Part shown: one piece after another, positions 38,048 through 47,329 of the stretch | Position numbering within the stretch: position 1 is the first letter of the stretch | How the letters are laid out: the number at the start of each line of letters is the position of its first letter | Source: DTLC01 sp964555645 | GTDB lineage: Bacteria; Verrucomicrobiota; Verrucomicrobiia; Limisphaerales; DTLC01 | Length of the DNA: 64,000 bases | Direction of reading: 5' to 3' | Assembly (NCBI GenBank): GCA_964555645.1 | Contig: CAZKTA010000011.1 | Coordinates: forward strand, 1-64,000 | Notes under the pieces: model-generated | The model's database searches: none | Seen by the model: only the letters and a program-made list of their open reading frames with translations | Told to the model about the DNA's origin: nothing | Position numbers and translations under genes: made by a program

Positions 38048-38701
38048 ATGCGAAATGTTTGGGCGACCGCACTAGTGTTTTTCGGTGGGTTTGCAATCAT
38101 GGTGCTTGAGATTGTGGGTGCGCGGTATCTGGCCAAAGACTTCGGCAGTTCGTTCTACGTTTGGATAAGCCAGATTGGTGTGATCATGATTGCGCTTGCG
38201 CTCGGGTATTACATTGGCGGGGTGTTGGCCGACAAATTCAAACGGGTTGCGTTTCTGGCTGTTTTGCTATGTCCAACCGGAGTGATTACATTCATAATAC
38301 CCGATTTTGCCGGGACCGTGATTGACGCGATCATAATGCGGCACGCGGCTGATCGTGCCATCCCACTTTTGTGGCAGAAGCTTGATCCGGTGTTGGGTAG
38401 CTGCCTCATATTTCTGTTGCCGTGTTTTGCGCTGGCCACATTGTCACCGTACATGATCCGACTCAGCACAAGTGCACTTGGCCACGTCGGCCGGATGAGC
38501 GGCTGGATTATTGCCGCAAGCACAGTTGGCAGCATTGCAGGTGTGTTTGTATCAGGATACGTGTTGATTGATCATATGCGCCTGACGGAGATATTTCGTG
38601 CCACCGGCCTGCTTACATGCGCACTGGGGGTGACTTGCATTGTTCTTGACTCGAAATTTAAACAGCAAATCCGCACAGTTGAACCAGGTGTTACGGTATG
38701 A
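38048..38701 (+). CDS. Membrane half of a spermidine-synthase-like pair
   Basis: 217 residues with about six membrane helices (for example VFFGGFAIMVLEIVGARYLA and IGVIMIALALGYYIGG). This matches the N-terminal membrane part of fused MFS/spermidine-synthase-like proteins: the conserved E-I-V-G-A-R-Y-L-A near residue 25 and GYYIGGxLADK are typical. Its stop overlaps the next gene's ATG (ATGA). Function of such proteins is not established; the name reflects fold and neighbour only. Confidence 0.8.
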   Translation: MRNVWATALVFFGGFAIMVLEIVGARYLAKDFGSSFYVWISQIGVIMIALALGYYIGGVLADKFKRVAFLAVLLCPTGVITFIIPDFAGTVIDAIIMRHAADRAIPLLWQKLDPVLGSCLIFLLPCFALATLSPYMIRLSTSALGHVGRMSGWIIAASTVGSIAGVFVSGYVLIDHMRLTEIFRATGLLTCALGVTCIVLDSKFKQQIRTVEPGVTV

Positions 38702-39615
38702 AAAACGCCGGGCTACACGTATTAAGTTGCGTTCTGTTGGTGGTAGGCATTGTCTTCCAAACCGCAGACGCAGCAACCATCTTCGAGCATACAACCGTTT
38801 ATCATCATATCCGAGTTGTTGACCAGGGCACAGAACGCATTTTGTTCTTCGACGATGCGCAACAGACACGCATGTCGCTGCGTAACCCGGCTGAAGGACA
38901 CTTCGAGTACACGGAGTATTTTCACATGCCATGGCTGTGGAACGACAAACTCACAAATGTACTAATGATCGGGCTTGGAGGCGGCAGTGTGCAACGCGCT
39001 TTCGAAAAGTTTTATCCCGCGGTGCTAATTGACACGGTTGAAATAGACCCGGCGGTGTTACGTGTTGCGCGTGACTTCTTTAACTTCAAGGAATCGCCGC
39101 GTCAACGTGTACACATCGAGGATGGCCGTGTGTTTGTGCGCCGGTCAACGGCGTCTTACGACCTAATTGTGGTTGACGCATATGTCTCCAGCAGGTACGG
39201 CCCAGCTATACCGGCGCACCTAGCAACAAAAGAGTTTTTTGACCTCGCAGCAGCGCGGCTCGGCACAAACGGACTGCTCGCCTACAACGTAGTCGGTTCA
39301 CTGCACGGTTACCAACGCAGCCTTGTGGGCAGCATCTACAAAACAATGAAAACGGTTTTCCCACAGGTTTACCTCTTTCCTGCGTCAAGCTCGATGAACG
39401 TGGTGTTGATCGGCACAAAATCAACCGAAAAAATGACAGCACAACAGCTCAATCAACGGGCAGAAGCTTTCGTTAAAAGCCGTCCACAGGTGCCGCCCTG
39501 GTTCATGAAACGTGTGGGTGCATTCCGCGCTGAACCACCCGCAAATGTGGCAAGCTGCCCCGTGCTGACAGATAACTATGCGCCTGTCGAAGGCCTTGCA
39601 CGCACACAACGATAG
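38698..39615 (+). CDS. Exported spermidine-synthase-like protein
   Basis: 305 residues with an N-terminal signal or membrane segment (VLSCVLLVVGIVFQTADA). The body is a spermidine-synthase/methyltransferase fold: VLMIGLGGGSVQRAF (nucleotide-binding glycine motif), DTVEIDPAVLRVARDFF, IEDGRVFVRR and YDLIVVDAYVS. True spermidine synthases are cytoplasmic and have the catalytic Asp in DxxDP; here the sequence reads VVDAYVS, so polyamine synthesis is unlikely. Coupled by ATGA to the membrane half. Confidence 0.8.
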   Translation: MKNAGLHVLSCVLLVVGIVFQTADAATIFEHTTVYHHIRVVDQGTERILFFDDAQQTRMSLRNPAEGHFEYTEYFHMPWLWNDKLTNVLMIGLGGGSVQRAFEKFYPAVLIDTVEIDPAVLRVARDFFNFKESPRQRVHIEDGRVFVRRSTASYDLIVVDAYVSSRYGPAIPAHLATKEFFDLAAARLGTNGLLAYNVVGSLHGYQRSLVGSIYKTMKTVFPQVYLFPASSSMNVVLIGTKSTEKMTAQQLNQRAEAFVKSRPQVPPWFMKRVGAFRAEPPANVASCPVLTDNYAPVEGLARTQR

Positions 39616-40096
39616 ATGCATTCGACATTCTGCGGCAGATGCAAACTGCCACAGGTAACCCGACGCCCCGCGCGCACAGGCCACCACCCTGTGCGGCAGT
39701 CGTCGCAAGAACTGTGAACGAATGCAGCACCGACGAGATCGCACCTTTCACTCACAGTCCAGGTCGGCGTTCGTGTGGCCAAGCTATTTCTCGGGCTGAA
39801 CCCCGCACTGCAAACCCTTGGAATTAGGTCACTCACAACCCGCATGATACTTCATACAACACCGCTGAATTGGTGTGCACTGGTAAACATCCAGCTATCT
39901 GTTGTTTAACCATCGCTTTTTCTTGAAAACGAACAAAACCTTGTTCGTAGTGCAGCCTTCATGGCCGGAATGTCCACTACGCACCGGCCGGAACAGAACC
40001 TTCAATTCATCTGCTGAGTAAAGTTTTCATTCTACTGGGTAACCATCAAGTTTGGTTTCGTTTTTGACTCCAGCGGTTGCACGGCTAACTTTCAGC
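39616..40096. other. Gene-free stretch upstream of the PHP phosphatase
   Basis: 481 bp with no convincing coding frame, RNA fold or terminator. It must contain the promoter for the hisJ-like gene, but no strong -35/-10 pair was found. Confidence 0.4.
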
Positions 40097-40903
40097 ATGC
40101 AGTTACCGCCGGATTACCACTTGCACACTGCGCTGTGCCGCCATGCCACTGGCGAGCCCAGCGATTACGCAAGACGCGCAACCGAACTCGGCTTGACTGA
40201 GATCGGATTCGCCGAGCACGCACCCATGCCGACCGATGACTTCGACGACTGGCACATGCGGGCCGAAGAACTCGACCAATACGTCGAGCTTGTCCGCAAA
40301 GCACAAATTGACTTCCCGAACCTAAGCATCCGGCTTGGGCTTGAAATGGACTACATGCCGGACATTGAGGACTGGCTCCGCGAGCTTGCAGCACGCTACC
40401 GCTGGGACTATTTGATTGGCTCAGTGCATTATGTTGGCGAACACTGGGCAATTGATCACCCGAAACAGCTTGCACTTTGGGAAAAGCACGACGTGTTCGA
40501 GGTGTGGGCAGAGTACTTTGACCGGCTCACTCGCGCTGCTCAAACTGGTCTGTTCAATATCATCGGGCACGCTGATCTACCAAAAAAATTCGGCTTCAGG
40601 CCGAACCGCGATTGCACCCGCCTGTACGAACGGTTCGTTCAAGCAACACGAAGGCACAACTGCGCAATCGAGATCAACACAGCCGGCCTGCGCAAAGACT
40701 GCCGCGAACTTTACCCGACCGACGAGCTGCTCAGATTGGCGCACAGTGCAGATGTGCCAATTGCCTTTGGCTCAGATGCGCATAAGCCCGACGAAGTCGC
40801 ACTCGATTTCGCCGCAGCCATGCGCACCGCCCAACATGCCGGATACAACAATTTCAGCGTATTCGAAATGCGCAAGCACCGCCTCGAACCATTTGGTAGG
40901 TAA
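40097..40903 (+). CDS. Histidinol-phosphatase (PHP family, HisJ-like)
   Basis: 268 residues from ATG 40097 (MQLPPDYHLHTALCRHA). PHP metal-binding motifs are visible: YHLHT and CRHA near the start, EIGFAEHAPM, GLEMDYMPD, GSVHYVGEH, IGHADLPKKFG and FGSDAHKPDE. Length and order match HisJ/HisK-type histidinol-phosphatases, which dephosphorylate histidinol phosphate in histidine synthesis. No other his gene is in the window, so the assignment rests on family resemblance. Confidence 0.88.
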   Translation: MQLPPDYHLHTALCRHATGEPSDYARRATELGLTEIGFAEHAPMPTDDFDDWHMRAEELDQYVELVRKAQIDFPNLSIRLGLEMDYMPDIEDWLRELAARYRWDYLIGSVHYVGEHWAIDHPKQLALWEKHDVFEVWAEYFDRLTRAAQTGLFNIIGHADLPKKFGFRPNRDCTRLYERFVQATRRHNCAIEINTAGLRKDCRELYPTDELLRLAHSADVPIAFGSDAHKPDEVALDFAAAMRTAQHAGYNNFSVFEMRKHRLEPFGR

Positions 40904-41460
40904 TCGAGTCTGACTCGGTCGAGGTACGAACGCAAAGCCGTGCTTGGATTTGTAGTGTTTTACCCCACCACGTACCGTAAACCCGCGTCTTGCTTAGGGT
41001 TGTGGCACCGCACCCTATTGTCCAACCCAAAGTAGCGCCATTATGATTGTGTAAGCACGATCGACAGGCTCCGGGCTTGTTCACCAAAGGATTTTCGATT
41101 GGGCATCGCATAAACGATTTAGTGCGCATCAGGATAGCGCATGCTCCGGAGCGTGCGGTTCTTCGGCGTTTCCACAAAGACTTTTTGTATTCTCATCATG
41201 TTCGCACCGGTTGGCACGGCTGATGCCGCAGTCAATGAAGCAGGAATCTGTTGCAGACTGAGCACGTCTGAGCCTCACTAACTCAAAAGGCAGCTCAATC
41301 ATTTCAGTTAGTAAACCCGCGCAATGCACCGCGCGGCAAGATGACAAGACACAGGAGCGAGCCGGCAACGATCTCTCGCCCAGCTTGATCGTACAATCCC
41401 AAAATAAAGCTCGGTCAGCGCTGACCCAGTGGGTATAAATCGCCCTGGTGCAGAGCGCGC
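40904..41460. other. Gene-free stretch before the ATPase pair
   Basis: 557 bp without a convincing gene. It separates the PHP phosphatase from the interrupted ATPase pair. No insertion-sequence end, tRNA or attachment-site-like repeat was recognised that would explain arrival of the pair. Confidence 0.4.
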
Positions 41461-42459
41461 ATGATTACCAAAATCAGATTCAAGAACTTCAAAGTTCTAC
41501 GTGATGCCGAGTTACCGCTGGGCAAATTCACGTTGATAGTCGGGCCGAACGGCACCGGCAAAAGCACTGGTTTTCAGCCGCTTCAGGTAGTCTCAAAGCC
41601 GACGGCTTACCCACGTGAAATGATAGAGAGCGTCGGTGCCGAAGACGATGTGGAGGTAATAGTATCCGGAAACGATAGAGTCAACATTGGGGCACGCTGG
41701 AATAAATGGGGGAGATCGCATGATGTTTGGCAATACCATGATCAGCCAGATGTTCCGATGCCTCAAAATCCCATCTATGATCTGGAAAGAAGGATAAAAG
41801 CTTGTCGCGTGTTTTCTTTTGACCCGGGTGCGATTGCTGCGCCTGTGACATTGGCACCTGCCATTGAATTGACAGCGCAAGGCGGCAATCTTGCAGGTGT
41901 GTTGGATGGGTTACGAGACAAGAATCCAGAACGGTTCGAGGCATTGAACCGGGAATTGAACCGTTGGCTACCTGAGTTCGACCGTGTGTTGTTCGATACG
42001 CCAAGCACAGGCAAACGCGCAATTTGCCTTCGCACAAGTTCAGGTGAGCACAAGATCAAAGCGAGCGACCTTTCCTAAGGCACATTAATAGCTTTGGCAC
42101 TACTGACGCTGGCATATTTACCCCAGCCACCGCCGCTGGTGTGCCTCGAAGAGCCTGACCATAGTATGCATCCGCGCTTGCTCCGGGAAGTGCGGGACGC
42201 AATCTACAGGCTTGCGTATCCAGAGAGCTTTGTCGAAAAACGCGAGCCGGTGCAGGTCATCGCAACAACTCACTACTCGTACTTCTTGGACCTTTTCCGC
42301 GAGCAGCCGGAGGAAATCATGATCGCCGATAAAATTGGGCTTGAAACCAAATTTACGCGCCTGACCGACCGCGCTGATCTGGAAGAAATTCTCGGCAGCG
42401 CGCACTTGAGCGATGTTTGGTACAGCGGCGTTCTTGGTGGCGTGCCTGCTGGGACATGA
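41461..42459 (+). pseudogene. ABC-type AAA ATPase of a coupled two-gene module, interrupted by an in-frame TAA
   Basis: One continuous frame of 333 codons including a stop at 42076-42078. The part before it has Walker A VGPNGTGKST (residues about 24-33) and ends SDLS. The part after it starts GTLIALALLTLA and has Walker B LVCLEEPDHSMHP and the switch-His segment VIATTHYSYFLDLF. In intact AAA_15/AAA_21 ATPases the signature reads LS-E/D/Q-GT, so the stop replaces exactly one residue of the ABC signature (GAA or CAA to TAA). The end WYSGVLGGVPAGT overlaps the next ATG (ATGA). The reading frame is otherwise intact, so decay is recent, or the stop is recoded. Confidence 0.75.
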
Positions 42460-43106
42460 AGGTAGCCATACTTTCCGTGTCACTGGTAGACAAGGTGGCT
42501 GTCCACATCCTCGTGGAAAAACTCCTCGGCATCAAAACTGCCTCAGTTCAGCACGAAGGTTTACACGCGCGTGGTTGGCCATCGGTTCGCAGCGTGTTTC
42601 CAACTGTGATTAAGCAGTTACATTACCGCAGCGACGCAGCGGGGTTGGTTCTTGTGGTGGACTCGAACAACAGCCCGATTCACGAACAAGCACACGAACT
42701 GAGCCACTGTCATAGTCCCAAGTGCCGACTGAGCGAGCTTCGCAAGACCCGCGATGATGTATCGGCTCAGCTAAAGCCGCGGGTTGTGTTGCCCAAGTTG
42801 AAAATAGCCACTGCTGTTGCAGTTCTTACAATCGAGGCGCGGCTTGTATATGGCATTGAGCCGGATGTGAATGAGACGGCGTAGGCCGCCGGGTTGTGCA
42901 CTGGCAAACCGCCGTATTCAAAAGCCGACCTCAAGAAATGCCTGTACGGAACAGATCGGCCATCGCTCGAGTTGGAAAAGGAACGCATGAGCAAGGCAGC
43001 CAAATGGTTAACTTCGGATTTAGCTTCATTGGAGCGTGTGTTCCCAGTTGGCTTCGGCGTCTTTGCCAAGGAACTGCGGGGTTGGATCGAAAGATCGCCC
43101 AACTGA
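42456..43106 (+). pseudogene. Partner protein of the ABC-type ATPase, interrupted by an in-frame TAG
   Basis: ATG 42456 overlaps the ATPase stop. The frame runs 217 codons with a TAG at 42882-42884. Before it: MKVAILSVSLVDKVAVHILV, LVLVVDSNNSPIHEQAHE, and YGIEPDVNETA at the break. After it: AAGLCTGKPPYSKADLKKCL, YGTDRPSLELEKERM and VFPVGFGVFAKELRGW. From memory of related proteins, a Trp follows VNEAA, so TGG to TAG fits a single base change. VVDSNN resembles the acidic strand of a Toprim fold, but the family's usual glutamate (VEG) reads VSL, so a DUF4276/Toprim-like fold is only suggested. Coupling to an ABC ATPase resembles known anti-phage pairs such as PARIS; no function is proven. Confidence 0.65.
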
Positions 43107-43183
43107 GGATGTCCCTGTACCTGGACACACAAAGCTGCATCTGCTGGACATGCGCATGCGGGTTTGACAAAACTTCTCGCCGA

Positions 43184-43789
43184 GTGAAACAGTCGGTGGT
43201 CACATTGGATATGGAGGGCGTGCTAACGCCCGAGATTTGGATTGCCGTAGCTGAAAAGACCGGCATAGCCGAGCTACGTCGCACCACCCGAGACGAGCCA
43301 GACTACGACAAGCTAATGCGCATGCGCCTGGCAATCCTCGACAAACATGGCCTGAAACTTTCCGACATACAAAGTGTCATAGCCACATTGCGGCCGTTGC
43401 CAGGCGCAAAAGAATTCCTCGACGAACTGCGCGAGGTTGTGCAGGTGATTATTTTGTCAGACACATTCGAGCAATTCGCTGCGCCGCTGCTGCGGCAGTT
43501 TGGCTGGCCAACATTGCTGTGTCACAGGCTCGTAGTCCGGGACGATAAGATAATTGACTACGCACTGCGTATCCCCGACCAGAAACGGCAGGCTGTAGCA
43601 GCGTTCAAGCGCCTCAACTACAACGTGATTGCTGTGGGCGATTCATTTAATGACACCGCCATGCTCCTTGAAGCTGACGTTGGTTTTCTGTTTCACGCGC
43701 CTGAAGTTGTGAAACGCCAATTCCCACAATTCACTGCAGTCGAGACGTACCCAGAACTGCTGGCTTTGATTAAAGCCAAGCTGGACTAA
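43184..43789 (+). CDS. thrH: Phosphoserine phosphatase/homoserine phosphotransferase (ThrH)
   Basis: 201 residues from GTG 43184 (VKQSVVTLDMEGVLTPEIW), matching the known ThrH length of about 203; an ATG at 43109 would add 25 unrelated residues. HAD motif I is LDMEGVLTPE, motif II VIILSDTF, Lys in PDQKRQAV, and motif IV AVGDSFNDTAML. EKTGIAELRRTTRDEPDYD and PTLLCHRLV are typical of ThrH. It dephosphorylates phosphoserine and can transfer phosphate to homoserine. It follows the interrupted module and may have been transcribed through it. Confidence 0.92.
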   Translation: MKQSVVTLDMEGVLTPEIWIAVAEKTGIAELRRTTRDEPDYDKLMRMRLAILDKHGLKLSDIQSVIATLRPLPGAKEFLDELREVVQVIILSDTFEQFAAPLLRQFGWPTLLCHRLVVRDDKIIDYALRIPDQKRQAVAAFKRLNYNVIAVGDSFNDTAMLLEADVGFLFHAPEVVKRQFPQFTAVETYPELLALIKAKLD

Positions 43790-44060
43790 CCCTAGGCTAC
43801 CATCTCAAACGCTTGGGAGCACAAATTTCACAGTTGGTATGACATTTTGAGCTTTTCTCGCCTCTCTGCGCAACGTAGGTACTCGTAAGTCAACAGCCGC
43901 ATTTTTCGGAATCCGCAAACGGCAACATTGCTATTCCGAGTTCATTCAGCAGCCTTGATACAACTGCCGCCCACAACATACCTTCTGCCTTATGCACGCA
44001 AAAGGATCGTACGCACTATCAGCGCCGAAACATTGGTAACCACCGTTGGCTTGCAAATCA

Positions 44061-44309
44061 ATGGCTTACACTTCTGCTCCCAAAAAGCGAAATAATCAAA
44101 ACCCAGTCCGCAGCCCGTGCAAACCTGTCATTTGCATTGACTGCTGTTACTGGGGTAGTGCTGTGCCAAAAAACGCCATTATAATCCATCCGTGCTTGCT
44201 CCAGTTCGAATCCGAGTGCTTGGCCGGGCAAAAAAACTTGGAGCTTGACAGGATACCGCTAAGCTGCCCAAACTACAGCGACCCTGAACACATGTTGAAA
44301 ATCCCATGA
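44061..44309 (+). CDS. Small Cys-rich protein coupled to a membrane protein
   Basis: 82 residues from ATG 44061. Seven Cys, including CIDCCYWGS, CLLQFESECL and LSCPNY, suggest metal or Fe-S binding. The stop TGA overlaps the ATG of the following membrane-protein gene (ATGA), which is the main evidence that it is real. There is no Shine-Dalgarno-like motif and no recognised family. It may help the membrane protein at 44306. Confidence 0.5.
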   Translation: MAYTSAPKKRNNQNPVRSPCKPVICIDCCYWGSAVPKNAIIIHPCLLQFESECLAGQKNLELDRIPLSCPNYSDPEHMLKIP

Positions 44310-45487
44310 GCCGCGGCACTCACCAAGATTGGTCACAGGCAATTCGTTGTGAATCGGACGGGAACGAACTGCGGTACGAGCTGCCGGTACGGCCCATTGG
44401 CTTGGCAAAAGTTTTTGGGGTGCTTTTGGTTGGTTTTGGTCTGCTATTTGTGGCTGGGCCAGCCGAGGCTGTATTGGAGGCAATCCAAGAACTGCTACAA
44501 GGTTCACCAAGCCAGCTGGAGACAGTTTCCTTGATGTACATGTTGATGTTTGTGTTTGCTGGATTATTGCCGATTCTTTTTGGGTTGCTGATTCTGTTCG
44601 GTCGTTGCCGGCTAAGCTGGCAAGACGGCCAGCTTAGCGTCACCGAAATGCTCGGGCCACTGCGATTTACACGGCGTTTGCCGCGCAAGCCGATCCGTGC
44701 GCTCGAAGTCGGCGCTGCTCAATCCCACAACACACGCACCTCAGCTCGTGAATTCCAACGATTCTCAGCGCTTGCCGCTGTTTTCGAGGACGGTTCAAGA
44801 AAACTTGTAGCGCTTGGATACCCGAAAGACTGGTTGCTCGGCTTGGCGCATGAGTTGAGCGGTTACATCGGTGCCAGTGCGGCATCTGTGCCGGCCAAGG
44901 CGCTTGAAGTAATAGACAAATACCTCACAGAGGCAACGGCCGACGATTTGGTTGTGCAGCCCACCAATAGCAGTGTGGAACTTAAACAGTTCGTCACCGG
45001 GCTGCAGATCACTGTTCCACCGCTGGGCTTGATACGCGGCGCAAAGGGATTGTTTTTCTTCGCCATAATGTGGTGTGTGTTCTTGGCATTTTTTACCGCC
45101 ATGGCCACGTCACTCAGCCCGAGAAAGATCGATTTGGGCTTGGTGATAATGCTGGTTGTGTTTTGGTGCGTTGGCTTCTGGCTACTCGTCTGGGCAATCC
45201 ATATTGGCCGGCGCACTGTTGTGCTTTATGTGGAAGGTGACCGACTGCGCGTTGAAATTAAGGGCTTGTTCGGAACGAAAACACGCGAATGGCTGCAAAA
45301 TGAACTGGCGGCCATCAGGGCAGATGCAAGCGGAGCCGAAATCAACAACCGGCCAGTCATCGAACTGCAAGTTCACTTGCGTACGGGAAAGAAAGTAGGG
45401 CTGTTGGCCGGACGCGACGAAGCCGAGCTGCGCTGGATTGCATCACGCCTACGCGCGGCGTTGCGGGTCCCATCCTCACGTGTTTAA
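44306..45487 (+). CDS. Membrane protein with two repeats of two helices plus a beta-domain
   Basis: 393 residues, four membrane helices in two pairs: about 30-50 and 75-98 (GLAKVFGVLLVGFGLLFVAG, MLMFVFAGLLPILFGLLILF), then about 247-270 and 275-298 (GLFFFAIMWCVFLAFFTAMA, LGLVIMLVVFWCVGFWLLVW). After each pair comes a beta-rich domain with R-L-S/V...LGPLRFTRR or GLFGTKTREW, suggestive of a bPH-like fold. An internal duplication is therefore likely. Family not recognised. It is coupled to the small Cys-rich gene upstream. Confidence 0.75.
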   Translation: MSRGTHQDWSQAIRCESDGNELRYELPVRPIGLAKVFGVLLVGFGLLFVAGPAEAVLEAIQELLQGSPSQLETVSLMYMLMFVFAGLLPILFGLLILFGRCRLSWQDGQLSVTEMLGPLRFTRRLPRKPIRALEVGAAQSHNTRTSAREFQRFSALAAVFEDGSRKLVALGYPKDWLLGLAHELSGYIGASAASVPAKALEVIDKYLTEATADDLVVQPTNSSVELKQFVTGLQITVPPLGLIRGAKGLFFFAIMWCVFLAFFTAMATSLSPRKIDLGLVIMLVVFWCVGFWLLVWAIHIGRRTVVLYVEGDRLRVEIKGLFGTKTREWLQNELAAIRADASGAEINNRPVIELQVHLRTGKKVGLLAGRDEAELRWIASRLRAALRVPSSRV

Positions 45488-45672
45488 TTGCAAACGCAAG
45501 TGCCAAACTCTAAGGTCGGCATTTTGAATCTGGCGCAGGCAACAAATCCAACAGCACCACACATCACCCACCACGAACCAAGAAAGTCGGGGGGTTGTTT
45601 CCCACACATAAAATTTCACTTTGTAACCGAACCGTTTGTGCAAGCCGGTTTACACCGCTCTTGATGCGCCTT

Positions 45673-46959
45673 TCACCTAAACAGCGTATGCAAAACGCTG
45701 TACGCTGCCGCAACTGTGATAACGGCCATCGAAAGGTAAAGCGCCATGTCAAACCACAGCCGAGGCCTAAACGGATCATCGCGTTTGCGGCGGATCAACA
45801 GAACCGCCAGACCAAACACAGGCAGGAGCAATGTTTGTACTGCACCGCCAGCTACAATGAGCCACTGCGGTGTCCGATTGAAACAAATGCACAGCACAAA
45901 ATAAATCACAGCTAGCACCCCCATGATCCAGTTGGTTAACAGCCGATGATCCACCACACCGCCTCGAGGTGAAACCAATCGAACGGTATCGGCGCACAAA
46001 CGCGCCCATGTGGCCATTGCAACGAAGAATGTCGAGTAAAGCACAAAAAAAGCCCCTAGTGCGAACACGTAAAATATCCAGTCACCAAACGTTTTTGTGT
46101 ACATCGCCGACAGGGTCCTGACCAGGTCCACCCCACTTGGCACCCGGCCTACGCCGTGGAGGATCGTTGCCCCGAGAATAAAGAACGCAAGTGTGGCGAA
46201 TGTATAGACCAAAAGCGCTAGTGCGATGTCCAAGCGCATTCCCCGAATTCGTCTGTCAACTACGGCCGGGTCACGTGGCCAGCCTTTCTGGAGATCTTTG
46301 GCATACCCTTTTTCGAGGCACCAATACGGATAGAACAACAGTTCAGCTGTTCCAATACCTGTCACGCCGAACACGGCAACTGCATCTGCAAACCCGCGTT
46401 CAGGCATACGAAACTTCAGTCCGTCCAGAATTACCCCTGGTGAAACGGCGAATTCGGTCTGTTGCAGCAGCACAAGCGCGATAATTGTCATTGAGGTAAA
46501 TCCAGCTACCAATGCCGCCGAGGTACCCTCGATGAACCTGTATCTACCCGCAATCAGAACAGCGGCTGTACCCCCTGAAATTAACGCCGCCAACAGCCAG
46601 TCTGGCCATTGCACATGCAACAGATGCAATGCCTGCACGATCGTGGCAAGTACACCACCGAGTGCAATTGTTGCGCCTACCAACAACAATGGCCAGCACC
46701 AGCCAGCCCATGAGAGCCGCCAAACAGGCCCCGGCACACGATTAAGCGCTTCCAAAGTGGTGTCACCAGTGAGAATTGTGTGTCGGCCAAGCTCTTCCTG
46801 AAGGAAAACTTTTACAACGCAGCCGAGTATGATCAACCACAGCGCACTCATACCAACGGAAGCGCCAAGCCGCGGTGCAATGATCAGTTCCCCTGTACCA
46901 ACAACGGCAGCTGCAATGATAATTGACGGCCCAAGGCTATCTCGAATTCGGTTACTCAC
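45673..46959 (-). CDS. Nramp-like membrane transporter with altered metal-binding motifs
   Basis: 428 residues from a GTG at 46959, about 11 membrane helices. The first helix reads SLGPSIIIAAAVVGTGELIIA: GP-x(6)-GxGE placement fits Nramp helix 1, but the metal-binding DPGN is absent. In helix 6 the usual MPH is replaced within GVTGIGTAELLFYPYW. The Nramp fold transports divalent metals with protons; loss of these residues means the substrate here is uncertain. The gene diverges from the AsmA-like gene at 47330. Confidence 0.75.
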   Translation of the reverse strand: MSNRIRDSLGPSIIIAAAVVGTGELIIAPRLGASVGMSALWLIILGCVVKVFLQEELGRHTILTGDTTLEALNRVPGPVWRLSWAGWCWPLLLVGATIALGGVLATIVQALHLLHVQWPDWLLAALISGGTAAVLIAGRYRFIEGTSAALVAGFTSMTIIALVLLQQTEFAVSPGVILDGLKFRMPERGFADAVAVFGVTGIGTAELLFYPYWCLEKGYAKDLQKGWPRDPAVVDRRIRGMRLDIALALLVYTFATLAFFILGATILHGVGRVPSGVDLVRTLSAMYTKTFGDWIFYVFALGAFFVLYSTFFVAMATWARLCADTVRLVSPRGGVVDHRLLTNWIMGVLAVIYFVLCICFNRTPQWLIVAGGAVQTLLLPVFGLAVLLIRRKRDDPFRPRLWFDMALYLSMAVITVAAAYSVLHTLFR

Positions 46960-47329
46960 AACTGTTCAGACTGGCAATGCCTTATTCTTTGGGCAAGCTG
47001 CAGTTTGCACGGCGCTCTGGACGTTTTCTGAATGAGTTGAAGCGAACGGACGAGCATTTTCTTGTGGAAAAACAGCCTACGGCGCGGCTCCTCGTGCGCC
47101 GAAGACCTCGTTAAAGAACAACAAACGCAATTCTGTCCGCGCCACTTTGGCGCATTATCATGCTGCTGGAGTCACTTTTGAGTTGTGTGTAATGCACAAA
47201 CGATCCCGGCCCTTTTGCCAACCACCACAGCAGTAAAGCGCACCAGTGATCGCACAAAAATTCGTTTGCGAAACCTCTCTGCGCTTGGTTAAAAGCGCAC
47301 TTGATGGCATATTCAGCCACCGGGTTTGT
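46960..47329. other. Divergent intergenic region, Nramp-like and AsmA-like genes
   Basis: 370 bp between divergent genes with no coding frame that stands out. It should carry both promoters; no element was clear enough to report. Confidence 0.4.

Noticed and set aside
43109..43789. Longer ThrH from ATG 43109
   Set aside because: It adds 25 Cys-rich residues not found in ThrH; the GTG at 43184 gives the expected N-terminus and length.
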